Shown here: positions 49,377-57,676 of the stretch, piece by piece
Position numbering within the stretch: the first letter of the stretch is position 1
Layout: every line of letters begins with the position of its first letter
NCBI GenBank assembly: GCA_045541535.1
Contig: JAZQJG010000095.1
Location: 1-64,000, forward strand
DNA: 64,000 bases
From: Firm-08 sp045541535
Lineage (GTDB): Bacteria > Bacillota > Clostridia > Oscillospirales > QAKW01
Direction of reading: 5' to 3'
Program-made: the position numbers and the translations under genes
The notes under the pieces: generated by a model
Seen by the model: the letters and a program-made list of their open reading frames with translations, nothing else
What the model was told of the DNA's origin: nothing
The model's database searches: none

Positions 49377-52300
49377 ATGGAATATATAAACGATTTTTTT
49401 ATTTCGCATAATAGTAAGGACAGCGCACCGGCCAAGGAACTGATGCAGCTTCTCGGCAGTATCAATCCCCAGTGGCGGATCTTTTTGGATTGCAGTGAGG
49501 AGCATCCTCTGGAAGCGCACGAGGAATGGCGCTCCCGTATGTTTAAGGAGGCGGAAAATTCCCGCTATTTAATTTTTATCGCCTCCTCACCCGAATATCT
49601 CAAAGAAGGAAACGGTTGGCTGTACGAGGAAGTTTCCCTCTTTAAAAGTCTCAAGAGCACCCGTTTTAACCGTAAGGTCACCGATAAAAATATCGCCTAT
49701 TTCGGCATTTTTCTCTGTGCTCCCGATTTTGAAAAGGATCTTTATAATGACCCCGTTCTCGGTAGCGATTACCGCAAGCTGTACGACCGTCCCGAGCATT
49801 TGGTGTTGGGGAGTGACGGCATTGCCCAGGCCGCCGAGCGGATCAAGGCAAAGGTGTTGCATCTGGGGGAGGCCGCTTCGGAGGAACTGTCGGCAGAACT
49901 ATTGGATAAAACCATTCGCTTTGCCCGGGAAAAAGCGGTCCACGATCCTATGTTTTGCAGAGATGCCATTATCCCGGAACTGATGCCGCTGTTGCGGGAT
50001 GAGAATAAAAACCGATATCATTTTGCATCGCTACAGGAACTGTTGGTTACCACCCATCTTGCCGTATTGGGCAGTGAGGGCGGCAGTGGTAAGACCACTC
50101 TTTTGACAGCGCTCTTCTTTCAGGCGCTGGATGCCGCCGCGGCGGCGCCGGCAGAGGCGATGATCCCTCTGTACGTAGACTGCAAGAGCCTGTCTGCCAA
50201 GGAGGATATGTTGCTGCGTTATCTGGCTCAGTATCTTTACGGGGAGCATACGGCGATGAGTGATGCGTCCACCGGCGCCACCGTGGGTAAGTTGAGCCGT
50301 GAATTTTCTCTCCAGCGCACCAAGCCCCGCTATTTGCTGTTGTTGGACGGCTATAACGAGCTGTCGGTGGAGGCTCGGGTGGCCTTTGACCGTCAACTGG
50401 AATATTTTTCTCCCGAAAGCCGTTATCCCAACGTGCGTGTGGTTTTGGCAGGACGTACGGTGGGGGAGGCATTGCAGGAGGAACTGTTTTTGCGCCTTCA
50501 GCTCTGCGATCTGAAGGGAAGCGTTATTGCAGATTACCTCAAGGAACGGGGGCTTCAGTCTCGTTTTACCCCCTCTTTTTTCAAAATTCTTTCTATTCCG
50601 ATGTATCTGCGTCTGTACGTGGATACGGCCACCGATCATCGCTTGCGCACCAAGGGTGAACTGTTGGCGGAATTCGTTAAATGGCAACAGCAAAAGGAGA
50701 CCGTTGCCACCCTGCAGGAGGAACAGCGCAGTCTGTACCGTTTGTTTTTTGATCACGTGTTGCCCTTGATCGCCCATCGGATGCTCAGCGGCGCCACCGC
50801 CTCCACCTTCTTTATTACGCCCTCCGAGCTGGAGGAACTGCTGGCTCAGATCCCCGCCCTGATGGGTGAGATCAATTATAAGCGCTTTTACGGCTCCGAA
50901 TACCGTGACCGTTTGCGCACCTCCAAGCTGTTGGAGTACGACGAGCTGGATCTCTACGATCTGGTTACCGAATATCTGGCTCATAGCTGTAAGCTGTTGC
51001 GTCAAAATGCCGAGGATGCCTACGAATTCGTGCATCAGATCTACCGTGATTTCTTCTGCGCCTTGTTTGTCAGTGACGGCATTCGCCGCACCCTTTCGGA
51101 GCGGGGCGGCCCCTGCGGAGATCTGTCCGGCGCTATGCTGGAGCCGGATACGGCGGAATTCGTGGTGGAGCGGTTGCAGGAGCAAAAGCCGGAATTTGAT
51201 TGGGAGGCTGAGCGCTGGAGCTACGCCTGTAACGAAAGCTCTTATCTGATCCGTATGCTGGATTCGGTGCGGGCCAACGGCCAGCAGGGGGATACCGTGC
51301 TGATTGCCAATCTGGTGGCGCTGTTGCGGCAGGCCCGTAAGGACGATTTGTCAGCCTGCGATTTTTCCGATCTTGATCTGCGGGAGAGCGCTCTGCAAAC
51401 CTGCGTTTTTTCCAGATACGATACCGCCGGCGTGTATGCCGCTTGCTTTAAGAACGCCACCATTGACCGTCGCAACCTCTATCCCGGCAATCATTTTGCC
51501 CCCATTTGCGCCGCTTGCACGGGCAAGGAAATTATGGCGGCGGTGGACGAGTCGGGCGTGATTATGCTCCGCCCCATTGCCAACGTCAACGCCTATCCCT
51601 TCAAGGTGATCACCGGCGCCGATCCCTCCATTAAGGTACTGATCTTTGCGCCGGATGAGGGCAGTTTGTATGCTATGACCGCTCACCGTATTTTGCAGAT
51701 TCCCATTCCCGACGAGGCTTTCAGCACGGCTAGGATACGGGTGCTGTATGAAACCCGTGAGCAACTGCAGGACATCCGTATGGACGAGCAGGGGGAGATC
51801 TATTGCCAGACCGCCTTCAATTCCTTCAATCCCAAGCCGTTGTCTGATCCGGAGCAGGCCGACACCGTTGATTTCGCCGGCCTGAATACTGCGGCCGCCG
51901 TCCATCCCGACGGTAAACAATTGGCTTTCGGTAACGTGGCGGGCTATTACGGTCTCAAGCTCTACAATCTGGACGAGACCACGGGGGAGTGGCTGGAACA
52001 GTCCATTGGGTATTCCCGTTTGCTTGCCGAATACATTGCGGCGCTGGAGGCGGAACTGCGTTTCTTCCGTTTGTATTATATCTTCCCCGACGACGATCCC
52101 TCTCCCGTAAAGGCGGAGGATCACCGCCGTAGCTTTTTTGCCCATCTGCAGATGCAGTTTGAGGATCGGGAGCACGATTACGAGCAGATGCCGGATCTGG
52201 TCATCAAGCGTATTTTGCGGGAATTGCGCCGCAACGATATCACTCTGTTTAAAAATCAATTGATGCGGCTGTACGGTATCGTAAATACGTATCGGGACAA

Positions 52301-54158
52301 GATCGAACAGCTTGCCGAGCAAAACGTGGGCTTGCTTCTGCTGGCAGGTCGCAAGATCTGCAGTCTGTCCTATCGCAAGGACAGCCACGTGCTGTTGCTC
52401 AGCGCGGTGAAAAAGTTCAGAAAGCAAGAAATTAGCGACAGCCTGATTATGGAACTGGATACCCAAACCCTGGCCACCCGTCTGATCACCCGTTACACCG
52501 GCGAGCGCCATCTGGTGGCTCGTTACAGTGGGGAGCATATCGTGATCAACGGTATGTATCGGGTCAAGATCCACGACGCCCGCGGCCGCAAACTGGCCGA
52601 CGCCGGCACCCGTCCCAAAAACGTTTACGGGTTTTTACAGCCCGCCACCGAGGAAGGGTATTTTTATACCCTGGCCAATCATTTCATTTACCGCTTTGAT
52701 CGGGAGGGCCGTTGCACCAATACCTTGGATAACGGATTCTCTTCCTATAATCTGTGCTATTGTGTGGACGAGCGGGGCAGGGGATACCTGACCCGAAATA
52801 TCAAACTCAAGGAGACTCCCGTCGGTGAGCCCATTGAGGTGTTGGATACCACCAACGGCGTATTTTGTAAGATTCCCAACAACCTTACCCGTGTTGCTCG
52901 CATCCAGAGTGAAGTTTCTATGGGAGAGGTGGGCTTCAGGGTCAGTGTTTACAAATTGACCCGTTTTGAAAATGAGCGCAAAACTGCCGCTTTGGAGATC
53001 CCCTACAAGCTCTTTGTCTGCGGCTGTGATTTCACCGGCCTGAAGGGGGATCTGGCCACGCCTTACGAGCTGGGTCAGTTGGCGGGGATCGGCGCCCTTA
53101 CCGACGATTTGCCGCCTGTGGAGACCGAGGAGCGTGAACACACCGTGGATTTTGTGCCCGCCGGTGAGTCTTTTGTACCGCCCCAGGTTTGGGACGGCTC
53201 GCCCTTCCATGCCCATCCCGGGATTTCCCTGACCCTGCGGAATCTGTTCAGTGAGGCGGACGGCGGCAACAACCTCTCCGTTATTAAAACTTGGAATCGT
53301 ATCTATCGGGGCAGTTATATGCCCGAAGGCTTGGAAAGCGCCGACTATTCCATTCTGGAATGGATCAACCGTCTGGGCTTTGCCACAGCGGATATGATCT
53401 ACAATCTGGTGGAAGCGGGGCTGGTGGCCCGATCTCCCAACTACGGCAGTAGCTTTGAGAGCATTCGCAACCGTCTGGACGAGACTCTGCATCGCACCTA
53501 TCGCTTGTTGTTCCGTTACGTGGTCAACAATCAGGGGACCGAGGGGGAACTGCCCATCTACGTTATTTCCACCCCCTTCAGCACCGTTTTGATCCGCGAC
53601 TCCATTAACAGCGCCCCTTTCAAGCTCAAGGAGTACGGTCAGGTCACCGATGCCGAAAACTTCGGCCGTCTGATCCTCAACCGTTGGTTCTGCCAAACCC
53701 TGCGGCAGTATAAAGATCTGGTCAGCGACTATGCGCTGGAGACGATCTTCGACACCGATTGTCATATTTACGGTCGGGGGCGGGTCAAGGGTTATCTTTG
53801 TCTTAAAAACCAACCCATCTTTGCCCAAGCCATGCGCATCAACAATAATATTGCCGTCAAGGCCGACAAGGTCTACCGTCTTTGTCTTTTGGCGGAGAAT
53901 TATCAACAGCTCACCTGCGAGACGCTGTTGGCCGAGCCGCTGACCCGTCAGCCCGTGCTGGTGCTCATCGGTGAGAGCTTTGAGCAATGCGCCCGTCTGC
54001 AACAGGACATTGCGCAAATCGCGCCCCACGTGCGCAAGCTGTACACCTACGACCAGCTTCTGTATCCCGAGGAAAACGGCTTGCCGTCCAATCTCTACTT
54101 TGAGTTTGACGGCGACACCCCTCGTTTGGTGCGTCTGGAGGACGTTTTGGGGGAATAA
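49377..54158 (+). CDS. TIR-NACHT-like STAND NTPase, candidate immune sensor/effector
   Basis: 1,593 residues, no signal peptide. TIR-like domain at about 4-160: DFFISHNSKDS (strand A), WRIFLD, YLIFIASSPEYL, and W81-L-Y-E84-E85 where a catalytic NADase Glu is expected. STAND/NACHT ATPase at about 220-380: P-loop GSEGGSGKT (232-240), Walker B LLLLDGYNEL (320-329), VVLAGR (355-360). Winged-helix-type segment EFVHQIYRDFFCALFV near 551-566. Then about 700-1,200: a beta-propeller-like repeat region, and 1,323-1,593: a helical segment (YSILEWINRLGFATADMIYNL) plus an unassigned domain. By analogy with TIR-STAND/Avs defence proteins, C-terminal sensing would trigger oligomerisation and NAD+ loss. Single gene, no partner. 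Function is inference; domain reading of the N-terminal third is strong. Confidence 0.82.
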   Translation: MEYINDFFISHNSKDSAPAKELMQLLGSINPQWRIFLDCSEEHPLEAHEEWRSRMFKEAENSRYLIFIASSPEYLKEGNGWLYEEVSLFKSLKSTRFNRKVTDKNIAYFGIFLCAPDFEKDLYNDPVLGSDYRKLYDRPEHLVLGSDGIAQAAERIKAKVLHLGEAASEELSAELLDKTIRFAREKAVHDPMFCRDAIIPELMPLLRDENKNRYHFASLQELLVTTHLAVLGSEGGSGKTTLLTALFFQALDAAAAAPAEAMIPLYVDCKSLSAKEDMLLRYLAQYLYGEHTAMSDASTGATVGKLSREFSLQRTKPRYLLLLDGYNELSVEARVAFDRQLEYFSPESRYPNVRVVLAGRTVGEALQEELFLRLQLCDLKGSVIADYLKERGLQSRFTPSFFKILSIPMYLRLYVDTATDHRLRTKGELLAEFVKWQQQKETVATLQEEQRSLYRLFFDHVLPLIAHRMLSGATASTFFITPSELEELLAQIPALMGEINYKRFYGSEYRDRLRTSKLLEYDELDLYDLVTEYLAHSCKLLRQNAEDAYEFVHQIYRDFFCALFVSDGIRRTLSERGGPCGDLSGAMLEPDTAEFVVERLQEQKPEFDWEAERWSYACNESSYLIRMLDSVRANGQQGDTVLIANLVALLRQARKDDLSACDFSDLDLRESALQTCVFSRYDTAGVYAACFKNATIDRRNLYPGNHFAPICAACTGKEIMAAVDESGVIMLRPIANVNAYPFKVITGADPSIKVLIFAPDEGSLYAMTAHRILQIPIPDEAFSTARIRVLYETREQLQDIRMDEQGEIYCQTAFNSFNPKPLSDPEQADTVDFAGLNTAAAVHPDGKQLAFGNVAGYYGLKLYNLDETTGEWLEQSIGYSRLLAEYIAALEAELRFFRLYYIFPDDDPSPVKAEDHRRSFFAHLQMQFEDREHDYEQMPDLVIKRILRELRRNDITLFKNQLMRLYGIVNTYRDKIEQLAEQNVGLLLLAGRKICSLSYRKDSHVLLLSAVKKFRKQEISDSLIMELDTQTLATRLITRYTGERHLVARYSGEHIVINGMYRVKIHDARGRKLADAGTRPKNVYGFLQPATEEGYFYTLANHFIYRFDREGRCTNTLDNGFSSYNLCYCVDERGRGYLTRNIKLKETPVGEPIEVLDTTNGVFCKIPNNLTRVARIQSEVSMGEVGFRVSVYKLTRFENERKTAALEIPYKLFVCGCDFTGLKGDLATPYELGQLAGIGALTDDLPPVETEEREHTVDFVPAGESFVPPQVWDGSPFHAHPGISLTLRNLFSEADGGNNLSVIKTWNRIYRGSYMPEGLESADYSILEWINRLGFATADMIYNLVEAGLVARSPNYGSSFESIRNRLDETLHRTYRLLFRYVVNNQGTEGELPIYVISTPFSTVLIRDSINSAPFKLKEYGQVTDAENFGRLILNRWFCQTLRQYKDLVSDYALETIFDTDCHIYGRGRVKGYLCLKNQPIFAQAMRINNNIAVKADKVYRLCLLAENYQQLTCETLLAEPLTRQPVLVLIGESFEQCARLQQDIAQIAPHVRKLYTYDQLLYPEENGLPSNLYFEFDGDTPRLVRLEDVLGE

Positions 54159-54168
54159 AAGACCTGTT

Positions 54169-54225
54169 GAGGCACACTCCGTAAGGGAGTGTGCCTCCGT
54201 TATATTCGCCTGACGGCGAAGATAA
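54169..54225 (+). terminator. Two stem-loops after the STAND gene
   Basis: A 12-bp perfect stem GAGGCACACTCC/GGAGTGTGCCTC (54169-54197) and a second stem TTCGCC/GGCGAA with TTAT/ATAA extension (54200-54225). No T-run directly after either, so termination efficiency is unclear. Confidence 0.5.
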
Positions 54226-54242
54226 TATCACTGAAACCGCTT

Positions 54243-54269
54243 GGTCGTCTTTTTTATTGGTGACCCAGC
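54243..54269 (-). pseudogene. Duplicated tRNA-Lys 3' end with half its terminator
   Basis: Matches 54574-54601 (tRNA-Lys CCA end, acceptor strand and the terminator half-stem) apart from one T in the T-run. The rest of the tRNA does not follow; instead 147 bp of unrelated sequence intervenes. Confidence 0.7.
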
Positions 54270-54416
54270 AGTCGGCTGCAACCGATCAAACGGCGCCCTC
54301 GTGCATCCAAAGGAAAATGCACGTTCGGGCTTGTTTTCTCGGGCATCCGTTGCATGGCAACTTCTAAACTAAATTTGCAATTCGCATTTGCTCTTGCAAA
54401 TTTAAGAAGTTGCACA
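54270..54416. other. 147-bp structured insert between two tRNA-Lys fragments
   Basis: Lies exactly between an acceptor-end fragment and a T-arm fragment of tRNA-Lys. Contains a long hairpin: GCAACTTCT (54357-54365) with AGAAGTTGC (54405-54413) and TAAATTTGCAA (54370-54380) with TTGCAAATTTA (54394-54404). Non-coding by inspection. Confidence 0.6.
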
Positions 54417-54434
54417 AGCGGAGAATCGAACTCC
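54417..54434 (-). pseudogene. tRNA-Lys T-arm fragment
   Basis: 18 nt identical to 54599-54616 of the functional tRNA-Lys. On the minus strand it would be read just before the 147-bp insert and the acceptor fragment. Confidence 0.7.
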
Positions 54435-54536
54435 CGACCGTCCGCCTTGCGGCGACGGTCGCAGACCGGGATGTCCAAGCCGTCCCGCCCCTTGCGGGGC
54501 AACCGACGGCCATGGACAAATGGTGTCCGGAGTTCG
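54435..54536. other. GC-rich hairpins and inverted tRNA-Lys fragment
   Basis: Hairpin 54435-54461 (CGACCGT/ACGGTCG with inner CGCC/GGCG), hairpin 54479-54510 (GCCGTC/GACGGC with inner GCCCC/GGGGC), then TGGTGTCCGGAGTTCG (54521-54536), the exact reverse complement of 54609-54624 in tRNA-Lys. No gene; either a rearrangement scar or a structured RNA. Confidence 0.55.
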
Positions 54537-54555
54537 GTTTCGTAGAATGAGCAAT

Positions 54556-54587
54556 AAAAAAAGACGACCTGTTGGTCGTCTTTTTTT
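54556..54587 (-). terminator. Intrinsic terminator of tRNA-Lys
   Basis: 14-bp stem AAAAAAAGACGACC/GGTCGTCTTTTTTT with TGTT loop, directly after the tRNA CCA end on the minus strand. Confidence 0.9.
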
Positions 54588-54589
54588 AT

Positions 54590-54665
54590 TGGTGACCCAG
54601 CGGAGAATCGAACTCCGGACACCATGATTAAAAGTCATGTGCTCTGCCAGCTGAGCTACTGGGTC
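54590..54665 (-). tRNA. tRNA-Lys (anticodon TTT)
   Basis: 76 nt on the minus strand with CCA encoded. Acceptor GACCCAG/CTGGGTC, D-arm AGCTCAGCTGG, anticodon stem CATGA/TCATG around CTTTTAA (anticodon TTT), T-arm GGAGTTCGATTCTCC. All arms pair; functional gene. Confidence 0.97.
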
Positions 54666-54693
54666 GTTGGGGTTTTGAAATTCGTGCTTATAT

Positions 54694-54722
54694 ATTCTAT
54701 CAGCCGCGGGGTGTTTTGTCAA
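54694..54722 (-). promoter_or_regulatory. Sigma-A promoter of tRNA-Lys
   Basis: Minus strand TTGACA, 17-bp spacer, TAGAAT, 28 bp before the tRNA 5' end. Confidence 0.85.
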
Positions 54723-54932
54723 GCCAAAAAACGGAAAAAATGTAAAAATGTAAAAAAATAAAGGAATTTTGTTTTTTCCGTCGTATATGGTTTATGAGGA
54801 TATTTTTTGTGGTATTTTCCCAAATGTACGCTTTTTGTCCCACAAGATGTCGTATACTGTAAAAAATTTAAAGGAATTTTTGCAGAAAGGGAGTATTACA
54901 GAATGAGAGACTTTGAAAGGAGGGTCGGTAAG

Positions 54933-55922
54933 GTGATCTATCGTGAGATCAGAGAACAATGGGAGCGGGAGCATTTGAGCCCGTATGCCTTCCGTGCGGT
55001 AGATTCTGCAGGGCGGAGCGAGCCCTTGGAGCCCTGTCCCATGCGCACCTGCTTTTGCAGAGATCGGGACCGCATTATTCACAGCAAGGCCTTTCGCCGT
55101 ATGAAGCACAAGACCCAGGTGTTTCTGAGCCCTCAGGGGGATCATTACCGCACCCGCCTGATTCATACGCTGGAGGTCAGTCAGATCTCCCGTGATCTGG
55201 CCAGAGCCCTGCGGCTCAACGAGGATCTGACCGAGGCCATTGCCCTGGGCCACGATCTGGGCCACACCCCCTTCGGTCACGCAGGGGAGCGGGTGCTTAA
55301 CGAGCTGTGTCCTTTTCCCTTCAGCCATAACGAGCAAAGCGTGCGCACCTGTGAAAAGTTGGAAAAGCTCAACCTGACGGCGGAGGTGCTGGACGGTATT
55401 CGTTGTCACAGCGGGGACAAGCTGTCCCAAACCCTGGAGGGACGTATCGTTCGTATTGCCGACCGCATTGCCTATATCAATCACGACATTGACGACGCCA
55501 TCCGCGGCGGTATTATCCGTGCGGAGGATCTGCCGGCCTCCACGGCGGAAATTCTGGGAGACAATCCCAGTCAGCGTATTAACAGTATGATCATCGGTAT
55601 CCTTTCTCACTCTACGGGGAAAAATGATATTGTGATGGATCCTGTGGTGCTTGCGGCAATGAACGAGTTGCGGGCATATCTGTTTGAAAACGTATATTTC
55701 GGCTCCCGCGCCAAGGAAGAGGAGAACAAGGCGGAGCGTATGATCGCCGCCCTCTATCATTATTTTACCGAACATTCCGAAAAAATACCCGAGGAATATC
55801 ATTTTATTTTGCAAACCGAGGGCAAGGAAAGAGCCGTGTGCGACTATATTTCGGGAATGAGTGACGTGTACAGTGTCAATCTCTACCGTCAGCTCTTTAT
55901 CCCCAAGAGTTGGGAGGGTTGA
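54933..55922 (+). CDS. dgt: Deoxyguanosinetriphosphate triphosphohydrolase-like HD protein
   Basis: Hydrolyses dGTP or other dNTPs to nucleoside and triphosphate. About 329 residues: SPYAFRAVDSAGR, RDRDRIIHSKAFRRMKHKTQVF, RLIHTLEVSQI and the HD motif LGHDLGHTPFGHAGE. The GTG at 54933 lies 8 nt after AAAGGAGGG and gives the usual family N-terminus; an ATG at 54903 would code through that ribosome site and is the alternative. It precedes dnaG and rpoD, a common clostridial order. Confidence 0.88.
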   Translation: MIYREIREQWEREHLSPYAFRAVDSAGRSEPLEPCPMRTCFCRDRDRIIHSKAFRRMKHKTQVFLSPQGDHYRTRLIHTLEVSQISRDLARALRLNEDLTEAIALGHDLGHTPFGHAGERVLNELCPFPFSHNEQSVRTCEKLEKLNLTAEVLDGIRCHSGDKLSQTLEGRIVRIADRIAYINHDIDDAIRGGIIRAEDLPASTAEILGDNPSQRINSMIIGILSHSTGKNDIVMDPVVLAAMNELRAYLFENVYFGSRAKEEENKAERMIAALYHYFTEHSEKIPEEYHFILQTEGKERAVCDYISGMSDVYSVNLYRQLFIPKSWEG

Positions 55923-55924
55923 TG

Positions 55925-57673
55925 ATGCCGAGATTTGACGATCAGTTTATTTCTGAGCTCAAGGCCCGCACTGACGTGGTGGATCTGATTTCCCAGTTTG
56001 TCACCCTCAAGCGGGCGGGGAGCCGTCTGGTGGGATTGTGCCCCTTCCACAGTGAGAAAACCGGCTCCTTTACCGTCTTTGCCGACAACGGCTCCTACTA
56101 TTGTTTCGGTTGCGGCGCCGGCGGCGACGTGATCACTTTTACGATGAATATGGAGCATCTGGACTACGTGGATGCCGTAACATTGCTGGCTCAACGGGCC
56201 CATCTGCCCTTGCCGGAGGACGGGAGCGGGGATCGGTCGGTAAACAAGCGCAGTCGTCAGCTTGAAATGAACAAGCTGGCTGCCCGCCGCTTTTTTGCCA
56301 ATCTGAAAAATCCTGCCACGCCCCAGGGAATGCAGTATTTTCTCGGCCGTGGCCTGAGTCGGGAGACCATCACCCGTTTCGGTCTCGGCTTTGCCGCAGA
56401 CAGCTTTACCGATTTGCGGGATCACCTGCGGGCGGCAGGCTACAGCTATGAGGAAGCCTTTGAGGCAGGCCTGTTGATGCGTTCCGAGAAAAACGGTAAT
56501 TATTACGACAAATTCCGCAATCGGGTGATGTTTCCCGTCATTGACGTGCGGGGCAACGTGGTGGCTTTTTCCGGCCGTGTGCTGGATGACAGCAAGCCTA
56601 AATATATGAACTCCCCCGAAACGCTGGTGTACAAAAAGGGCCAGACGGTCTTCGGTCTCAATTTTGCCAAGCAGAATACCGACGGCCGCATCATTCTGGT
56701 GGAGGGCAATCTGGACGTGGCCTCCCTGCATCAGGCGGGCTTTAGCGGGGCGGTGGCACCTCTGGGTACCGCCTTTACCAAGGATCAGGCCCGTATGATC
56801 TCCAAATACGCTTCCACCGTGGTGGTCGCCTTTGATATGGACAAGGCGGGACTCAAGGCCACGGATAAGGCCATTGCCTATCTGGAGGAATTGGGGGTCA
56901 CGGTGCGAGTTTTGCAGATGATGGGCGCCAAGGACCCCGATGAATTTATTAAAAAATACGGTAAGGTACAGTTTGAACGGCTGATCAACGGCTCCAAAAA
57001 TCCGGTGCAGTACAGTCTGGACAAGCTGGCCGCCGGCCGTGATCTCAGCGACATTACCCAGCGCACCGAATACGTGCGTAAGGCGGTGGCGGTGGTGGCG
57101 CAGATTCCCTCGGAGATCGAGCGGGATATGTTCGCCAAAATTCTGGCCAAGCAGGCCGACGTCAGCGTGGACAGCGTCCGTTCCGAGATCAAGCGGGCCC
57201 GTACCCGCTATGTAAAACAGGTAAAGCAACAGCAATTGGATGCGGCATCTCCCGGCTTTGCGCCGGTGGATCGGGTCAACACCCAGCGCTCCTCCAATCT
57301 GCGTGCGGCCAAGGCGGAGGAGGGCATCATCGCCCTGCTGGCCAAATTTCCCGACCGCGCCCCTTGGTTGCGGGAACGGCTGAAATCGGAGGATTTTATC
57401 ACCGATTTTAATCGGCGGGTATATGATTTCTTTATGGAAAAAATTGCCCAGGGCGTCACCCCCGAAGCCCTGATCAGCGCTCATTTTGAGGGGGCAGAGG
57501 TGGCGCGGATCGTGCAGATGCTCAATACCGTGGTTTGCGCGGGGGATCCGATGGGTCAGTTTGAGGATTATCTGCGCGTCTTACGCGCCGAAGGAAACAA
57601 GAAAACCGAAGTGGGGAAACAGAGCCCCGAGCAGTTACAAAAAATGTTGGAACAAAAGAAAAGGAGAGATTAA
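55925..57673 (+). CDS. dnaG: DNA primase DnaG
   Basis: Synthesises RNA primers at the replication fork. 582 residues. Zinc finger CPFHSEKTGSF...YYCFGCGAGG (about 40-65), RNA polymerase core with FRNRVMFPVIDVRG and FSGRVL, Toprim motifs VEGNLDV and FDMDKAG, and a C-terminal helicase-binding region. Two adjacent ATGs (55922, 55925); the second is better spaced from GGGAGG and is preferred. Overlaps or abuts dgt; 3 nt before rpoD. Confidence 0.94.
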   Translation: MPRFDDQFISELKARTDVVDLISQFVTLKRAGSRLVGLCPFHSEKTGSFTVFADNGSYYCFGCGAGGDVITFTMNMEHLDYVDAVTLLAQRAHLPLPEDGSGDRSVNKRSRQLEMNKLAARRFFANLKNPATPQGMQYFLGRGLSRETITRFGLGFAADSFTDLRDHLRAAGYSYEEAFEAGLLMRSEKNGNYYDKFRNRVMFPVIDVRGNVVAFSGRVLDDSKPKYMNSPETLVYKKGQTVFGLNFAKQNTDGRIILVEGNLDVASLHQAGFSGAVAPLGTAFTKDQARMISKYASTVVVAFDMDKAGLKATDKAIAYLEELGVTVRVLQMMGAKDPDEFIKKYGKVQFERLINGSKNPVQYSLDKLAAGRDLSDITQRTEYVRKAVAVVAQIPSEIERDMFAKILAKQADVSVDSVRSEIKRARTRYVKQVKQQQLDAASPGFAPVDRVNTQRSSNLRAAKAEEGIIALLAKFPDRAPWLRERLKSEDFITDFNRRVYDFFMEKIAQGVTPEALISAHFEGAEVARIVQMLNTVVCAGDPMGQFEDYLRVLRAEGNKKTEVGKQSPEQLQKMLEQKKRRD

Positions 57674-57676
57674 AGT

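Noticed and set aside
54243..54434. A second functional tRNA-Lys
   Set aside because: Only the acceptor end and T-arm pieces exist, 147 bp apart; no D-arm or anticodon arm.
54254..54625. Minus-strand protein-coding gene across the tRNA region
   Set aside because: It runs through the tRNA-Lys 3' end, terminator and fragments; a common artefact of tRNA-associated sequence.
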